Shown here in pieces: positions 27,423 to 36,446 of a stretch of DNA of 64,000 nt. Both the position numbers and the translations under genes were made by a program. The notes below the pieces were generated by a model. It was given only the letters and a program-made list of their open reading frames with translations, was not told the DNA's origin and searched no databases. Origin of the DNA: an uncultured Bacteroidales bacterium. GTDB taxonomy: Bacteria; Bacteroidota; Bacteroidia; Bacteroidales; Paludibacteraceae. Positions within the stretch are counted from its first letter, which is position 1; every line of letters begins with the position of its first letter. The stretch spans positions 1-64,000 of the forward strand of contig CAKVEC010000005.1 in NCBI GenBank assembly GCA_934728255.1, read 5' to 3'.

Positions 27423-28337
27423 ATGAAATACGCTCGTGAAATCAAGGTCGGCATTCTTGCCGTCGTTTGTATCTTTTTATTGTTCTTTGGCTTCAATTTT
27501 CTGAAAGGAGTCAATATATTCTCGTCTATGTACGCTTTCCATGGCGTGTACGATAATATACACGGCTTGGAGGAACAGGCACCCGTGATGATACGCGGTT
27601 ATAAGGTTGGGCAGGTGGATAAAATCCACTACGACTTCGCCAAAGACAGTGCTTTCACCATCGACATCTCTATCAACCGCGACATCGACCTTCCGCGTGG
27701 CACGCAGATGGCACTTGTGGCAGACGGGCTTCTCGGCGGTATGGCTATCGAACTGCAACTGCCCGCCCATCCGGGGCAGGAACTATGCAAGTCGGGCGAG
27801 ACCTTGCCGACGCGCTATGTCCCCGGTTTGGTAGAGGACTTGCAAGTCAACCTTTTAGCATCGCTTGGCAGTACCATCGATGCTGTGGACTCGTTAGTTG
27901 ATCAACTCAATAGCCAGTTGGACAACGACCACTTGGCGACCACTTTGGCGAATGTGGATAATATATCCTCCGACCTTACCACCGTTTCGCGCGACCTCAA
28001 AGGACTGATGGCTGACAAGGTGCCGCAGATAGTGGACAATGCGGATAGCACAATCAATAGCATCAAGCAGATTGCTTCCGACATCAACGGCGCAGACATC
28101 GCTGCTACGGTGGCGCGTGTGGACTCGGCTGTGGCACAGGTGAATACCACATTGGCGGACGTTAATTCGGATAACGGCACACTCGGTCTTTTGCTCCACG
28201 ACAAGTCGCTCTACCGCAACATCGATGCCACTGTCGTCTCTGCTGATTCGCTCCTTACCGACCTCAAGGCGAATCCCAAACGCTACGTCCATTTCTCACT
28301 CTTCGGCCAGAAAGACAAGAAGGACAAGAAAAAATAG
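27423..28337 (+). CDS. MCE/MlaD-domain lipid-transport protein
   Basis: The 304-residue protein is anchored by one N-terminal membrane helix (about residues 9-27). The MCE domain follows (about 38-120, with GLEEQAPVMIRGYKVGQVDK and MALVADGLLGGMAIEL). The rest is a long amphipathic helical region (130-290) and a basic Lys-rich end. MCE proteins form periplasmic rings that pass phospholipids between membranes. ATPase and permease partners (MlaF/MlaE types) are not adjacent. It is transcribed with the amidase. Confidence 0.9.
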   Translation: MKYAREIKVGILAVVCIFLLFFGFNFLKGVNIFSSMYAFHGVYDNIHGLEEQAPVMIRGYKVGQVDKIHYDFAKDSAFTIDISINRDIDLPRGTQMALVADGLLGGMAIELQLPAHPGQELCKSGETLPTRYVPGLVEDLQVNLLASLGSTIDAVDSLVDQLNSQLDNDHLATTLANVDNISSDLTTVSRDLKGLMADKVPQIVDNADSTINSIKQIASDINGADIAATVARVDSAVAQVNTTLADVNSDNGTLGLLLHDKSLYRNIDATVVSADSLLTDLKANPKRYVHFSLFGQKDKKDKKK

Positions 28338-28388
28338 CAATATATAGAAAGATAGAAATAGAAAGTGAGTTTGTATAACTATTTTAGT

Positions 28389-28419
28389 TTGTACAAATGA
28401 ATTTTTTATTGTAATTTTG
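28389..28419 (+). promoter_or_regulatory. Promoter for mntA-hepT
   Basis: TTG 28389-28391, 20 bp, TAATTTTG 28412-28419. The leader before the mntA start is about 115 nt and A/T-rich. Confidence 0.75.
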
Positions 28420-28540
28420 CAGCCGAATAGAATAATAATTAAAAGAATGACAATAGTCCTTTTGTTTCGTACCTTGTAAAAACTGACAGATATATGCCTG
28501 CACAATCGTTTTAATGTTTTATTTATGAAAAATTGTTGCT

Positions 28541-28843
28541 ATGAATAGTACACAATATTACATAGATACGCTTCGGGCACATGCTGCTGAACTACAAACG
28601 CGGTTTGGCATATCGTATATGCGTCTTTTCGGTTCTGTGGCACGCGGCGAGCAGCGGGAAGACAGCGATGTGGATATTTTTGTTGAGATGCCTGCTACAA
28701 TGAAAGAGGTTTGCGGGGCACAATTGTTTTTAGAGAAATTATTGGGCTGCAATGTAGATTTAATCCGCAAGCACAGCAACCTCAGTACGTACTTTCTAAA
28801 CCAAGTAGAGAAAAATGGTATCACTATCTTCGGAGCAGCGTGA
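28541..28843 (+). CDS. mntA: MntA-type minimal nucleotidyltransferase antitoxin
   Basis: The 100-residue MNT-fold protein carries GSVARGEQREDSDVDIFVE (about residues 31-49), the GSx(10)DxD motif with both metal-binding aspartates. In characterised MntA-HepT pairs the antitoxin AMPylates the tyrosine of the toxin's RX4HXY motif. Its end overlaps the hepT start by 29 bp, the usual coupling. It has its own promoter. Confidence 0.92.
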   Translation: MNSTQYYIDTLRAHAAELQTRFGISYMRLFGSVARGEQREDSDVDIFVEMPATMKEVCGAQLFLEKLLGCNVDLIRKHSNLSTYFLNQVEKNGITIFGAA

Positions 28844-29198
28844 ATTGGCAAAACGCACATTATCACAAATTCAATCGGCAATCATACAACTAAATGAATG
28901 GAATACCGATGTGGTGAGTCAAGATGACTGGCTACATTCTTCCGAGGGAATGAGACGTTTGGCGGCAAATTGTATGTTGATTGAAGCCATTGGTGAAGGA
29001 CTCAAGAAAGTAGATAAGCGAACAGATGGGCAATTGTTGGTGTTGCGTTCTGAAATACCATGGCAGGAAGTAATGGCTATGCGCAATCATATAGCCCATG
29101 GCTATTTTGATATAGACGCTGAATTTGTGTATGGGGTTATTAAGAATGATTTGCTTCCGTTATTGGAGGCTGTGGATTTTTTGATCACGCAGTTATAA
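28815..29198 (+). CDS. hepT: HepT-type HEPN ribonuclease toxin (DUF86)
   Basis: The 127-residue helical HEPN protein has the catalytic signature RNHIAHGY (about residues 93-100), that is RX4HXY with the tyrosine that MntA modifies. Conserved helices include NCMLIEAIGEGLKKV. Family members cut RNA or tRNA when not modified. A structured repeat element (29370-29700) lies directly downstream. Confidence 0.92.
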   Translation: MVSLSSEQRELAKRTLSQIQSAIIQLNEWNTDVVSQDDWLHSSEGMRRLAANCMLIEAIGEGLKKVDKRTDGQLLVLRSEIPWQEVMAMRNHIAHGYFDIDAEFVYGVIKNDLLPLLEAVDFLITQL

Positions 29199-29369
29199 TC
29201 ATATCATAATATATAAGTCTTTTTGTTTGTGGGACTATAAAACAATAAATACATCCTTGGTCTCTGGATGTGAAACATAGAGACCTATTGAAGTTCACGC
29301 AGAGGTGTGGGGTGGGTATTATGGCTTGCGCAAGCAGTAAGCCCGCCAAACATCAATGTAATGGGCTTC

Positions 29370-29700
29370 ACAGACATAATAAAAGGCGTTTATTGCGCTC
29401 TGTTCTGACGAATTGAAATGTCGCAGTTTCTTTAGAGTAATCAGACTTAGCAACGATAGATGTCCTCGGAATATAAGTATATTTCGCAACCTGTGTAGGG
29501 GCACGGGCATCTTGCCCGTAGGTGGTATGCAAGTACCATTGATTGTTCCCTTTCTATGCTCTTTTGTAGAGTGTGGTTTGATCATAGGTGTGCGTATAGT
29601 CTTATATTGGCGTGGGCTTCGCGTTGTCGGTTCTATTACTCAAGGCAATGCGACAGCCTCAATTCGTGGAACGACGACGGTCGAACTCCACGTTTTTTTT
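29370..29700 (+). ncRNA. Candidate structured RNA or repeat element, copy 2, ending in an intrinsic terminator
   Basis: This is the second copy of the element at 9245-9535. Shared blocks are ataaaaggcgtttattg / cgctctgttctgac, CAACGAT, and gggcttcgcgttgtcggtt with its pairing partner ggcaatgcga. The terminal stem is CGTGGA (29665-29670) with TCCACG (29687-29692), then T8. The middle differs and includes an acgggcatcttgcccgt hairpin absent from copy 1. The rest of the 626-bp gap 29199-29824 holds a GGTCTCT...AGAGACC hairpin just after hepT and low-complexity ACACA-rich sequence after the T-run, but no supportable gene. Confidence 0.5.
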
Positions 29701-29824
29701 GTGCTCAATTGTAGGCTAAAAGGGGAAAACACACAGAAACACACGGAAAAACACACCGCATAGGTTACAAACATACAATATAATGCCATAAACTATATAC
29801 GTCCAATCTTAAAAATATCCGAAT

Positions 29825-30226
29825 ATGAAAAAACTACTTACCTTGTTCGCTGCCTGTATCTTTGGTGCAGTAATGGTTTATGCAGATGTTCTGAAATTAC
29901 AAGCAACATCTCTGGCTTTCAAATCTCAAAATGACTATGGCTATTGGTCTGACTGGTCGGATTGGGAAAGTACAAACATTTTAGTTGTAGTAAATACGGA
30001 TATTGACAGAGTGAATATCTATTCCAGTTCTCCGCAAGAATATGATATTTATGATTATGATGCTGAAGAGAAAGATGGTGAGGGCGGAACTATATCTACC
30101 TGTCATTGTATCGACCAAAATGGTACTCGATGTGATATGCGGATTCGCTTTCAAGCAAATGGGCAGGTTCAATTATATGTTGATTATGCTGATTTTATGT
30201 TTGTTTATAATGTTCAAAGAAAATAA
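29825..30226 (+). CDS. Small exported protein of unknown function
   Basis: The 133-residue protein has a clear signal peptide (MKKLLTLFAACIFGAVMVYA) and a short beta-rich mature domain. Notable are a WSDWSDW stretch, a central acidic patch (YDIYDYDAEEKDGEGG) and three Cys, two of them in TCHC. I do not recognise a family. It is 5 bp upstream of the zinc-ribbon/FHA gene on the same strand and is the first gene of the kinase/FHA string. Its export suggests that the system acts at the envelope. Confidence 0.75.
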   Translation: MKKLLTLFAACIFGAVMVYADVLKLQATSLAFKSQNDYGYWSDWSDWESTNILVVVNTDIDRVNIYSSSPQEYDIYDYDAEEKDGEGGTISTCHCIDQNGTRCDMRIRFQANGQVQLYVDYADFMFVYNVQRK

Positions 30227-30231
30227 AAGTT

Positions 30232-31335
30232 ATGCGTTGTAGTAATTGTGGTTGGGATAATCCCAACGGACTTAGTAAGTGTGAAAAATGTGGTACTCCT
30301 CTTGCTGCCGGTAATTCGCAACAGAGTTCCTCTGCTTCTGTATCCCCTGCGGAATATGCAGGTACTGCCGTAGAAAGCAGCCGTGCAGAGTCTCCATTTA
30401 GCAAAACGGTTAATGAAGCCAGTGTATTTGGCGGATTAGATCCCGAGGCACCGATTATGTCTCCGTCGGCTAATGATGGGCGTTGTCCGGAGTGCGGTTA
30501 TCCGCTTCGTCCCGGGGTGTCTGTCTGCCCCAAGTGCCACCACCTCATAGGGCACAATGGCAGTTTGGCTGCTAAAATCGGCGGAAATACAACGCAGCGT
30601 GAAACGCCCGATGCTGTGAGAGATAAACCGAGCACCCCTGCCAACTTCGGAGGAACTGTTATGCCCGGTATGAATATCACCCCTGATATATGGTTTTCGC
30701 TCACGCCGCAACCCCTTCCTAACGAGCGGGAAACACCCGAGAAAGTGGAGTTTGAGGGCAAACATCACGAACTGAATCGCGCCAATATCGATCCTAAGAA
30801 TCACACTATTACGAGTAAGGTTCAGGCAGTAATGGACTATGATGAGGAAAAGAAAAAATGGTATATTCAGGATAAGTCGGCTTTGCAATATACGTTCTTG
30901 CATTGTACGGGTGATATACTGCTAATGGATAGCGATGTCTTGCTTATGGGCGACCGTAAGTTTATCTTCTATGCGGAACAGTCGCAACCCGATGCAGAGC
31001 CGCAAGATTTTACCGGTACTATTGCTGCAGGTCGTCTGCGTGTGAATGTTCCGCGTTGTAGGCTTGTCCCTATGGTGGAAGAATATGAACAAGATGCACC
31101 CCAAGAGCATCTGTTCCGCGGGAATGTTCATCAATTGAACCGTGCCAATCTTGATCCTGAAAATCATACGATCACCAGTCATATACAGGCGGAACTGAAG
31201 TATGAAGACGGACATTGGTATATCAAGGATTGCTCGCAACTGCAGACAACGTACATTCTCTGCAAAGACCCTATGGACTTGAAAGACGGAGATCGTCTTC
31301 TAATGGGTAATCGTGTATTTGTATTCAATTGTTAG
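30232..31335 (+). CDS. Zinc-ribbon protein with two FHA-like repeats
   Basis: The 367-residue protein has an N-terminal zinc ribbon (CSNCG...CEKCG, residues 3-20) and a second one at about 83-103 (CPECG...CPKCH). Two closely similar domains follow (about 180-250 and 290-365), each opening with LNRANxDPxNHTITS and ending with LLMGxRxF. Their layout fits FHA domains (LNR for IGR, then T-S before the next strand), but the usual histidine after the serine reads Gln, so phosphothreonine binding is uncertain. It is followed after 3 bp by the kinase-FHA gene, so it is probably an adaptor of that kinase. Confidence 0.7.
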   Translation: MRCSNCGWDNPNGLSKCEKCGTPLAAGNSQQSSSASVSPAEYAGTAVESSRAESPFSKTVNEASVFGGLDPEAPIMSPSANDGRCPECGYPLRPGVSVCPKCHHLIGHNGSLAAKIGGNTTQRETPDAVRDKPSTPANFGGTVMPGMNITPDIWFSLTPQPLPNERETPEKVEFEGKHHELNRANIDPKNHTITSKVQAVMDYDEEKKKWYIQDKSALQYTFLHCTGDILLMDSDVLLMGDRKFIFYAEQSQPDAEPQDFTGTIAAGRLRVNVPRCRLVPMVEEYEQDAPQEHLFRGNVHQLNRANLDPENHTITSHIQAELKYEDGHWYIKDCSQLQTTYILCKDPMDLKDGDRLLMGNRVFVFNC

Positions 31336-31338
31336 GCT

Positions 31339-32616
31339 ATGGCAGATCGTTGCGATTTTTCGGTTGGCGACTATATTGATGGCAAGTATCGCGTTACCAA
31401 AATGCTCGGTGAAGGCAGTTTTGGTAAAGTGTTTTGCGTTTCGGATAATACAGGGAATAATTACGCCCTCAAATTGCTCAAACTATGGGAAATACACCCC
31501 GATATACGGCAGCAGTTGGTCAGCCGCTTTGATATGGAATATGAAACAGGGCGTATCAATAGCCCTTATCTGGTACATGCGATAGGACACGGTCTGGCTC
31601 AAGGCAACCCGTATATAGTGATGGAGTTTTGCCCGGGGGGAGATTTGAAAGGTGCTGCTCCGGATACCGATTGGAACAAGGTTGCACACGAAGTGCTGCT
31701 CGGACTGAAGGCTCTGCACCTTTGTGGTAAGGTACATCGGGATTTGAAACCGGAGAATGTCCTTATAAAAACAGATGGTACTGCCGCTTTAACCGACTTT
31801 GGTATATCCGGAGACCGCAATAAGCGTATGACGGAGCGCAATATCTTGGGTAAGCCCACTCAGATATTCGGTACGTATGGCTATATGCCGCCGGAACAAA
31901 TCAGTCCTAAGAGCGGCGATGCGACGGTGCTCCCGACTACGGATATATTTTCGTTTGGCGTGATGATGTACGAACTTCTGACCGGTTCTCTCCCTTTCGG
32001 AACACTTCGGGACGAAAATGAATGGGTGCTTTATGCCAAAAATGGCAGAGAAGGCAACTGGGATCGGCAACGATTGTTGACGACTCCATATGGTAACCAA
32101 TTTATGCAGGCTATAGAGGGCTGCCTTGTACCCGATTTCAAACACCGTTTGCAGTCGTGTGATGAGGTGCTGGCATTGCTTCCGCAAACAGCCAATATGC
32201 AAAAGTTACTCGCTTCAGACGAATCACTCAAGACTCCTTCTGTTATTCATGGTCTGCTGCTACATATCATGCAAGGCGAGGAATATGGTAAGAAGTATGA
32301 TCTTACGCAGTTGGCACATCGGAGTTACGTTCTCAATATGGGGCGTGCTGCTATTGGGGTTAATAACGATATTCCTATCGTAGAGAACAAGAGCAGTTAT
32401 ATCTCGCGTAAACACTGCACATTGGAGTATGACGATAGCAGCAGCCATTGGTTCATACGCGATGGTCAGTGGGATAATGGCAGTGACGGAGGCTGGAAAC
32501 ATTCGCTCAATGGCACTTTCGTCAATTCCAGACAAGTGGACGAGACGGGTTACTTTATTCAAATAGGCGACATTATATCTATAGGAGATACCAAACTACG
32601 TGTAGAAGCGTATTAA
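31339..32616 (+). CDS. Serine/threonine protein kinase with C-terminal FHA domain
   Basis: The 425-residue cytoplasmic kinase has the glycine loop GEGSFGKV (24-31), Lys45, HRDLKPEN with Asp as base, DFG, and GYMPPEQ in place of APE. The C-terminal ~100 residues form an FHA domain (SRKHCTLEYDD, then NGTFVNSRQ and GDIISIGD). Fusion of kinase and FHA suggests autoregulation or recruitment of phosphothreonine partners. It has no membrane segment, unlike the two later kinases. It lies between an FHA-like adaptor and an FHA membrane protein with gaps of only 3 and 13 bp. Confidence 0.93.
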   Translation: MADRCDFSVGDYIDGKYRVTKMLGEGSFGKVFCVSDNTGNNYALKLLKLWEIHPDIRQQLVSRFDMEYETGRINSPYLVHAIGHGLAQGNPYIVMEFCPGGDLKGAAPDTDWNKVAHEVLLGLKALHLCGKVHRDLKPENVLIKTDGTAALTDFGISGDRNKRMTERNILGKPTQIFGTYGYMPPEQISPKSGDATVLPTTDIFSFGVMMYELLTGSLPFGTLRDENEWVLYAKNGREGNWDRQRLLTTPYGNQFMQAIEGCLVPDFKHRLQSCDEVLALLPQTANMQKLLASDESLKTPSVIHGLLLHIMQGEEYGKKYDLTQLAHRSYVLNMGRAAIGVNNDIPIVENKSSYISRKHCTLEYDDSSSHWFIRDGQWDNGSDGGWKHSLNGTFVNSRQVDETGYFIQIGDIISIGDTKLRVEAY

Positions 32617-32629
32617 AAACAACCAAATT

Positions 32630-33301
32630 ATGGCAAATCAAATTACAATCGGGCGCAATCCGCAAAATACTATTGTGGTGAACGCGCAATACAACACGGT
32701 TAGTGGTAGTCATGCTACCATTAGCAGAAATGGCAATACATTGACCTTTGAAGACCATTCTACGAATGGTTCGTATGTCAACGGACAAAAAGTACATCAT
32801 AGTTCTATTACAATTCAACAAGGAGATATTATCACTTTAGGGCATCAATACACCCTGAATATGAATGACGTACTCCGCTATATGGGCGGTAGTCGTGATA
32901 CACAGCGTACACCACAAGTTCCCGGTACAGCACGCGAGATACCTACTCCTATTGTGCGACAAGAGCCACAGCACGCCGAAGCACCTGCACCTAAAGCAGA
33001 ACCGAATAATCTCAATTCTTTCAATTGGGGTGCATTTCTACTTAGTTGGATATGGGGGTGTGGCAATGGTATCTATTGGCCGCTTATCGTTCTCATCCCC
33101 GGCGTAGGATGGGTGGTAGGAATAGTCATACCTTTTGTCCTCGGCTTCAATGGCAACCGTATGGCGTGGGAGAAATACAACGACTCCGCCCTCGCTTTCG
33201 AAGACAAACAGGCATCTTGGACCAAAGGGGCATGGATATATGTAATCTGTGTATTTATTCTTTCATTCATCATCGGAATGCTTATGGGATTTGCCGATTA
33301 G
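32630..33301 (+). CDS. FHA-domain membrane protein
   Basis: The 223-residue protein has a canonical N-terminal FHA domain (residues 2-85): IGRNPQN, the SGSHATI stretch (Ser and His of the phosphothreonine pocket) and STNGSYVNG. A Pro/Ala-rich linker follows. The C-terminus has two or three membrane segments (about 140-220, starting FNWGAFLLSWIWGCG) resembling DUF2628-type small membrane proteins. It should tether phosphorylated partners to the inner membrane. It belongs to the same gene string. Confidence 0.85.
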   Translation: MANQITIGRNPQNTIVVNAQYNTVSGSHATISRNGNTLTFEDHSTNGSYVNGQKVHHSSITIQQGDIITLGHQYTLNMNDVLRYMGGSRDTQRTPQVPGTAREIPTPIVRQEPQHAEAPAPKAEPNNLNSFNWGAFLLSWIWGCGNGIYWPLIVLIPGVGWVVGIVIPFVLGFNGNRMAWEKYNDSALAFEDKQASWTKGAWIYVICVFILSFIIGMLMGFAD

Positions 33302-33361
33302 ACAATGCAGTGGAAAAAATAATGGATAATTATATGATAATTAATGTTTTATAAAAATAGT

Positions 33362-34840
33362 ATGGCACAATCAACTACGTACAAACGTACACTCAGCGGC
33401 TCCGTAGGAGCGGGAATCGGATCTATGTTCAATGCGGGTGGTAGAAACTACTACATTCTCGAGCACAAAGTATCTTCCAAGTACCATAAAGCCGGTGAAG
33501 CACAAGAGATTATCGTCGATCAGATTGAATTGGGACGCGACTCGAGTTGTGCAGTGCAATTTGATGAATCGTTCACAACGGTCAGCCGTCATCATGCTGC
33601 CATTGTGCGCGATGGGGATAACTGGAAACTGGTGCAATTGAGCAAAACCAATCAAACGTTTCTCAACGGTCATCCCGTCAAGAGCGAGTGGTATTTGCAA
33701 AATGGTGATGAGATACAACTATCCGTCAATGGTCCGAAACTCGGTTTTATCATTCCGCAGAATAACAAAGTAGGCACTATTGGTTTGAGCCGCCGGTTAA
33801 GCGCATTCCGTCAGCAGGCTCTCAAACCCTATAAAACGGCTATGTGGAGTATGGCGGTATGTATACTGCTGCTTATTTGTGTGGGCGTTGGATGGGGGAT
33901 ATATGATCACAAGCAAGATGTGGAATATCGGACATTGACCGAACAGCAGCGAATTGAGGCTGAGCAACAACACAAGGAGGCATTAGCAGCCGCCAAAGCA
34001 GAGCGTGAGGATTTGGAAAAACAACTCAAAAACGTGAAAGCAGATATGAAACGGCTTAAAAGCGGCTCCAATCAAGCCGTTGCCGAACCAGCCAAAGTAT
34101 CTCGCTCCACTACGTCCAATAAGTCTATTGCTGACTGTGAACCGAACGTATATTTTGTATATATCAAAAAAATCGTTGTTACCTATAATGGTGAAACCAA
34201 GACATTAGAGGATGTTGGTACGGGTACCGGTTTCCTTTTGTCTGATGGACGCTTTGTTACGGCTCGCCATGTGGTGGAACCTTGGGCATATCCTTCGGGA
34301 CCGGATGATACAAATAACCTAATCTGCAATGCTATTGCTAACAATGGTGGTAAGGTCGTTTGTTATCTGGATGCCTATTCTCCTTCAGGAAAGATTTTAC
34401 GTTTGGTATCAACCAATGCGAAAATCAACCGTTCTACTGATGAGACAATCAACTATGATGGAACACCACTGCGTCTCGCATCCAACGATGCTACCGATTA
34501 TGCCTACTTCCAAACCAATGAACATGGAGGGCTGCCTTACAATGTCTCTTTATCGAAGCAACTGCCGGTACAAACCAAACTGACTATCCTTGGCTATCCG
34601 ATGGCGCTCGGCGCACACTCCCCGGGTGATATTCATCCCATCTATAGCGAGGCAACCGTTGCACGTGAAGGATTGGAGCAGGGGTATATTCTCACTACTG
34701 CCACCACTTTCGAACATGGCAATTCCGGTGGTCCTGTCTTTGCTACAACTACAGATGACGAACTCATCGTGGTGGGTATTGTATCGGCAGGCGCAGGACG
34801 CTCCACCGGTTTGGTAGTCCCTATTTCCGCAATTAAATAA
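33362..34840 (+). CDS. FHA - transmembrane - coiled coil - trypsin-like serine protease
   Basis: 492 residues from ATG 33362 (MAQSTTYKR). An ATG at 33344 would add six residues. The domain order is cytoplasmic FHA (about 50-130; GRDSS, SRHHAAI, NGHPV), one membrane helix (about 163-183), a Glu/Lys/Ala coiled coil (about 190-230) and an exported trypsin-fold domain (about 260-492). The triad is visible: His in TARHVVEP (about 303), Asp in DATDYAY and Ser in GNSGGPVF. A phosphorylation signal inside could therefore control a periplasmic protease. PP2C follows almost at once. Confidence 0.85.
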   Translation: MAQSTTYKRTLSGSVGAGIGSMFNAGGRNYYILEHKVSSKYHKAGEAQEIIVDQIELGRDSSCAVQFDESFTTVSRHHAAIVRDGDNWKLVQLSKTNQTFLNGHPVKSEWYLQNGDEIQLSVNGPKLGFIIPQNNKVGTIGLSRRLSAFRQQALKPYKTAMWSMAVCILLLICVGVGWGIYDHKQDVEYRTLTEQQRIEAEQQHKEALAAAKAEREDLEKQLKNVKADMKRLKSGSNQAVAEPAKVSRSTTSNKSIADCEPNVYFVYIKKIVVTYNGETKTLEDVGTGTGFLLSDGRFVTARHVVEPWAYPSGPDDTNNLICNAIANNGGKVVCYLDAYSPSGKILRLVSTNAKINRSTDETINYDGTPLRLASNDATDYAYFQTNEHGGLPYNVSLSKQLPVQTKLTILGYPMALGAHSPGDIHPIYSEATVAREGLEQGYILTTATTFEHGNSGGPVFATTTDDELIVVGIVSAGAGRSTGLVVPISAIK

Positions 34841-34853
34841 AATGATAACGATT

Positions 34854-36215
34854 ATGAAAAACAAGAATGTATTATTTCGTATGGCGGCACGCTGCGAGGC
34901 TGCAGGACGCCCGAACAATGAAGATAACTATCAAATAGATGCCGACCTGTCTGACGACAAGTGGGGCTTTACGGCGGATGCACAAGTCGAGTTGGGCAAA
35001 AAAGGTGCTCTGTTGGTTGTATGCGATGGTATGGGTGGAATGAATGCCGGTGAAGTAGCCTCCGCCATTGCTGTAGAAACTATCAAAAGTCATTTCGCAG
35101 CGGAGCAACTGACCGATGCTGCATTGACAGAGCCGATGGCATACATCAAAAATGCCATTGTGGCTGCCGATGCTGCTATCAAGAAACATGGCAAGGAGCA
35201 TCCCGACACTGCCGGTATGGGTTCTACTATCGTGTTGGCATGGCTGCTCGGCAAGAAAGTATATGTCGGTTGGTGTGGCGATAGCCGTTGCTATTGCTAC
35301 AATTCCAAGACAGGACTGGTTCGCTTGAGTCACGACCACTCGTATGTGCAGGAATTGGTGGATGCCGGCAAACTGACCGAGGAACTGGCTTTCGACCATC
35401 CGAACAACAATATCATTACGCGCTCGCTGGGGGACCCTAATGGTACGGCCCGTCCGGATGTGAAAGAGTATGACCTCCATAATGAGGATATTCTGCTCTT
35501 GTGTTCCGATGGGCTATGTGGTTGCCTCCGTGATAATGAGATAGAGGAGCAACTGGCTGCTCACCAGACCTCAATGCAGGAATGTCGTGATGCACTTTGG
35601 GTTGCAGACGAGGCGGCAGGGTGGCATGATAATGTTACGGTCGCTTTGGCGCAAGTCATCAGTGGTGCAATGCCTGCAGTTTCTGTCAAACAAACATCAA
35701 GTTCTGCTGACAAAGCGCTGCTACAAACCAATAAACGTCTCAAAATTATTATTGCCGTTCTTGCCGTATTGCTGCTCGCGATTCTCTCGGTTTGGGCATA
35801 CAAACCTGTAAAGCGAATGGTTACAGAGAGGAATAATACTACGGGAAGAACAGTTCTGCAATCGGATAGCATATCTGAAAGCACAACAACTGCGGAGCAA
35901 GAAAACACAGAGCCTAAAAAAAATAATCAAAATAACGACACCATTCAGACGCAAACACCCCCAACTCCTCCCAAAGCAGAAGTTGATATCAACAAACTGA
36001 ATACTGGAAAAGAAAAAGTTCCGGAGGTTCAAAAAGCAAATGAAGATGTACATAATAACGCTGCTCCAAAACAAGACACGGAAAAGCCAAAAGAGGAAGT
36101 GCCTAATGTGAAAACAGTTGGGGATGATGCTTCGGTAACGGAACCAAGTGCAAATAATGGGGGAACAACCGCATCAAAAACGAATGATAGTTCAGAGCCA
36201 AATGATGCCGAATAA
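34854..36215 (+). CDS. PP2C-family protein phosphatase with membrane anchor and exported tail
   Basis: About 453 residues from ATG 34854 (an ATG at 34842 is also possible). The N-terminal PP2C domain (about 1-245) has NEDN, DGMGG, GDSRCYCY, LLLCSDGLCG and WHDNVTVAL, which hold the metal-binding aspartates. A membrane helix (about 298-317, LKIIIAVLAVLLLAILSVW) and a long polar, disordered tail rich in Thr, Glu, Lys and Pro follow. It presumably reverses the phosphorylation made by the three kinases of the island. It directly follows the FHA-protease gene and ends the first sub-operon; a 231-bp gap with a repeat element comes next. Confidence 0.93.
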   Translation: MKNKNVLFRMAARCEAAGRPNNEDNYQIDADLSDDKWGFTADAQVELGKKGALLVVCDGMGGMNAGEVASAIAVETIKSHFAAEQLTDAALTEPMAYIKNAIVAADAAIKKHGKEHPDTAGMGSTIVLAWLLGKKVYVGWCGDSRCYCYNSKTGLVRLSHDHSYVQELVDAGKLTEELAFDHPNNNIITRSLGDPNGTARPDVKEYDLHNEDILLLCSDGLCGCLRDNEIEEQLAAHQTSMQECRDALWVADEAAGWHDNVTVALAQVISGAMPAVSVKQTSSSADKALLQTNKRLKIIIAVLAVLLLAILSVWAYKPVKRMVTERNNTTGRTVLQSDSISESTTTAEQENTEPKKNNQNNDTIQTQTPPTPPKAEVDINKLNTGKEKVPEVQKANEDVHNNAAPKQDTEKPKEEVPNVKTVGDDASVTEPSANNGGTTASKTNDSSEPNDAE

Positions 36216-36296
36216 TTTTTGTGCTGCCGTTTTTTGCATAGACATATTCTCCAAATTATGCATAATAAGCAATTCCTATACTTCATAATACAATTT

Positions 36297-36318
36297 ACGG
36301 CAACGAGACGGCAACGAC
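36297..36318. repeat. 11-bp tandem array, 2 units (acggcaacgag/c)
   Basis: Two units with one difference lie in the 231-bp gap between PP2C and the second kinase. The left flank (cctatacttcataatac) nearly matches the flanks of the arrays at 53097 and, inverted, 63247, although the repeat unit itself is different. The right flank holds a 14-bp hairpin. Confidence 0.7.
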
Positions 36319-36341
36319 ATACACCTTTATGCGGTGCTTTT

Positions 36342-36378
36342 ATACACTTTATGCACTGTATATCTGCATAAAGTGTAT
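36342..36378. repeat. Perfect 14-bp inverted repeat in the PP2C-kinase gap
   Basis: atacactttatgca (36342-36355) pairs with tgcataaagtgtat (36365-36378) around a 9-nt loop. Related TTTTAT...TGCATAAA sequence follows the arrays at 53097 and 63247 (inverted), so it is part of the larger dispersed element. Confidence 0.65.
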
Positions 36379-36446
36379 GGATGTTGTTCTGATGTGGTTG
36401 TCCTTAAATAATAGTGATTCAACTAAAACCGACTAACGATTAAATT

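Noticed and set aside
9245..29700. The two-copy element as an insertion sequence
   Set aside because: No transposase, no terminal inverted repeats and no visible target duplication at either copy.
29413..29763. 116-codon frame over copy 2 of the structured element
   Set aside because: It is in a different register from the frame in copy 1 and crosses the terminator; no conserved protein is implied.
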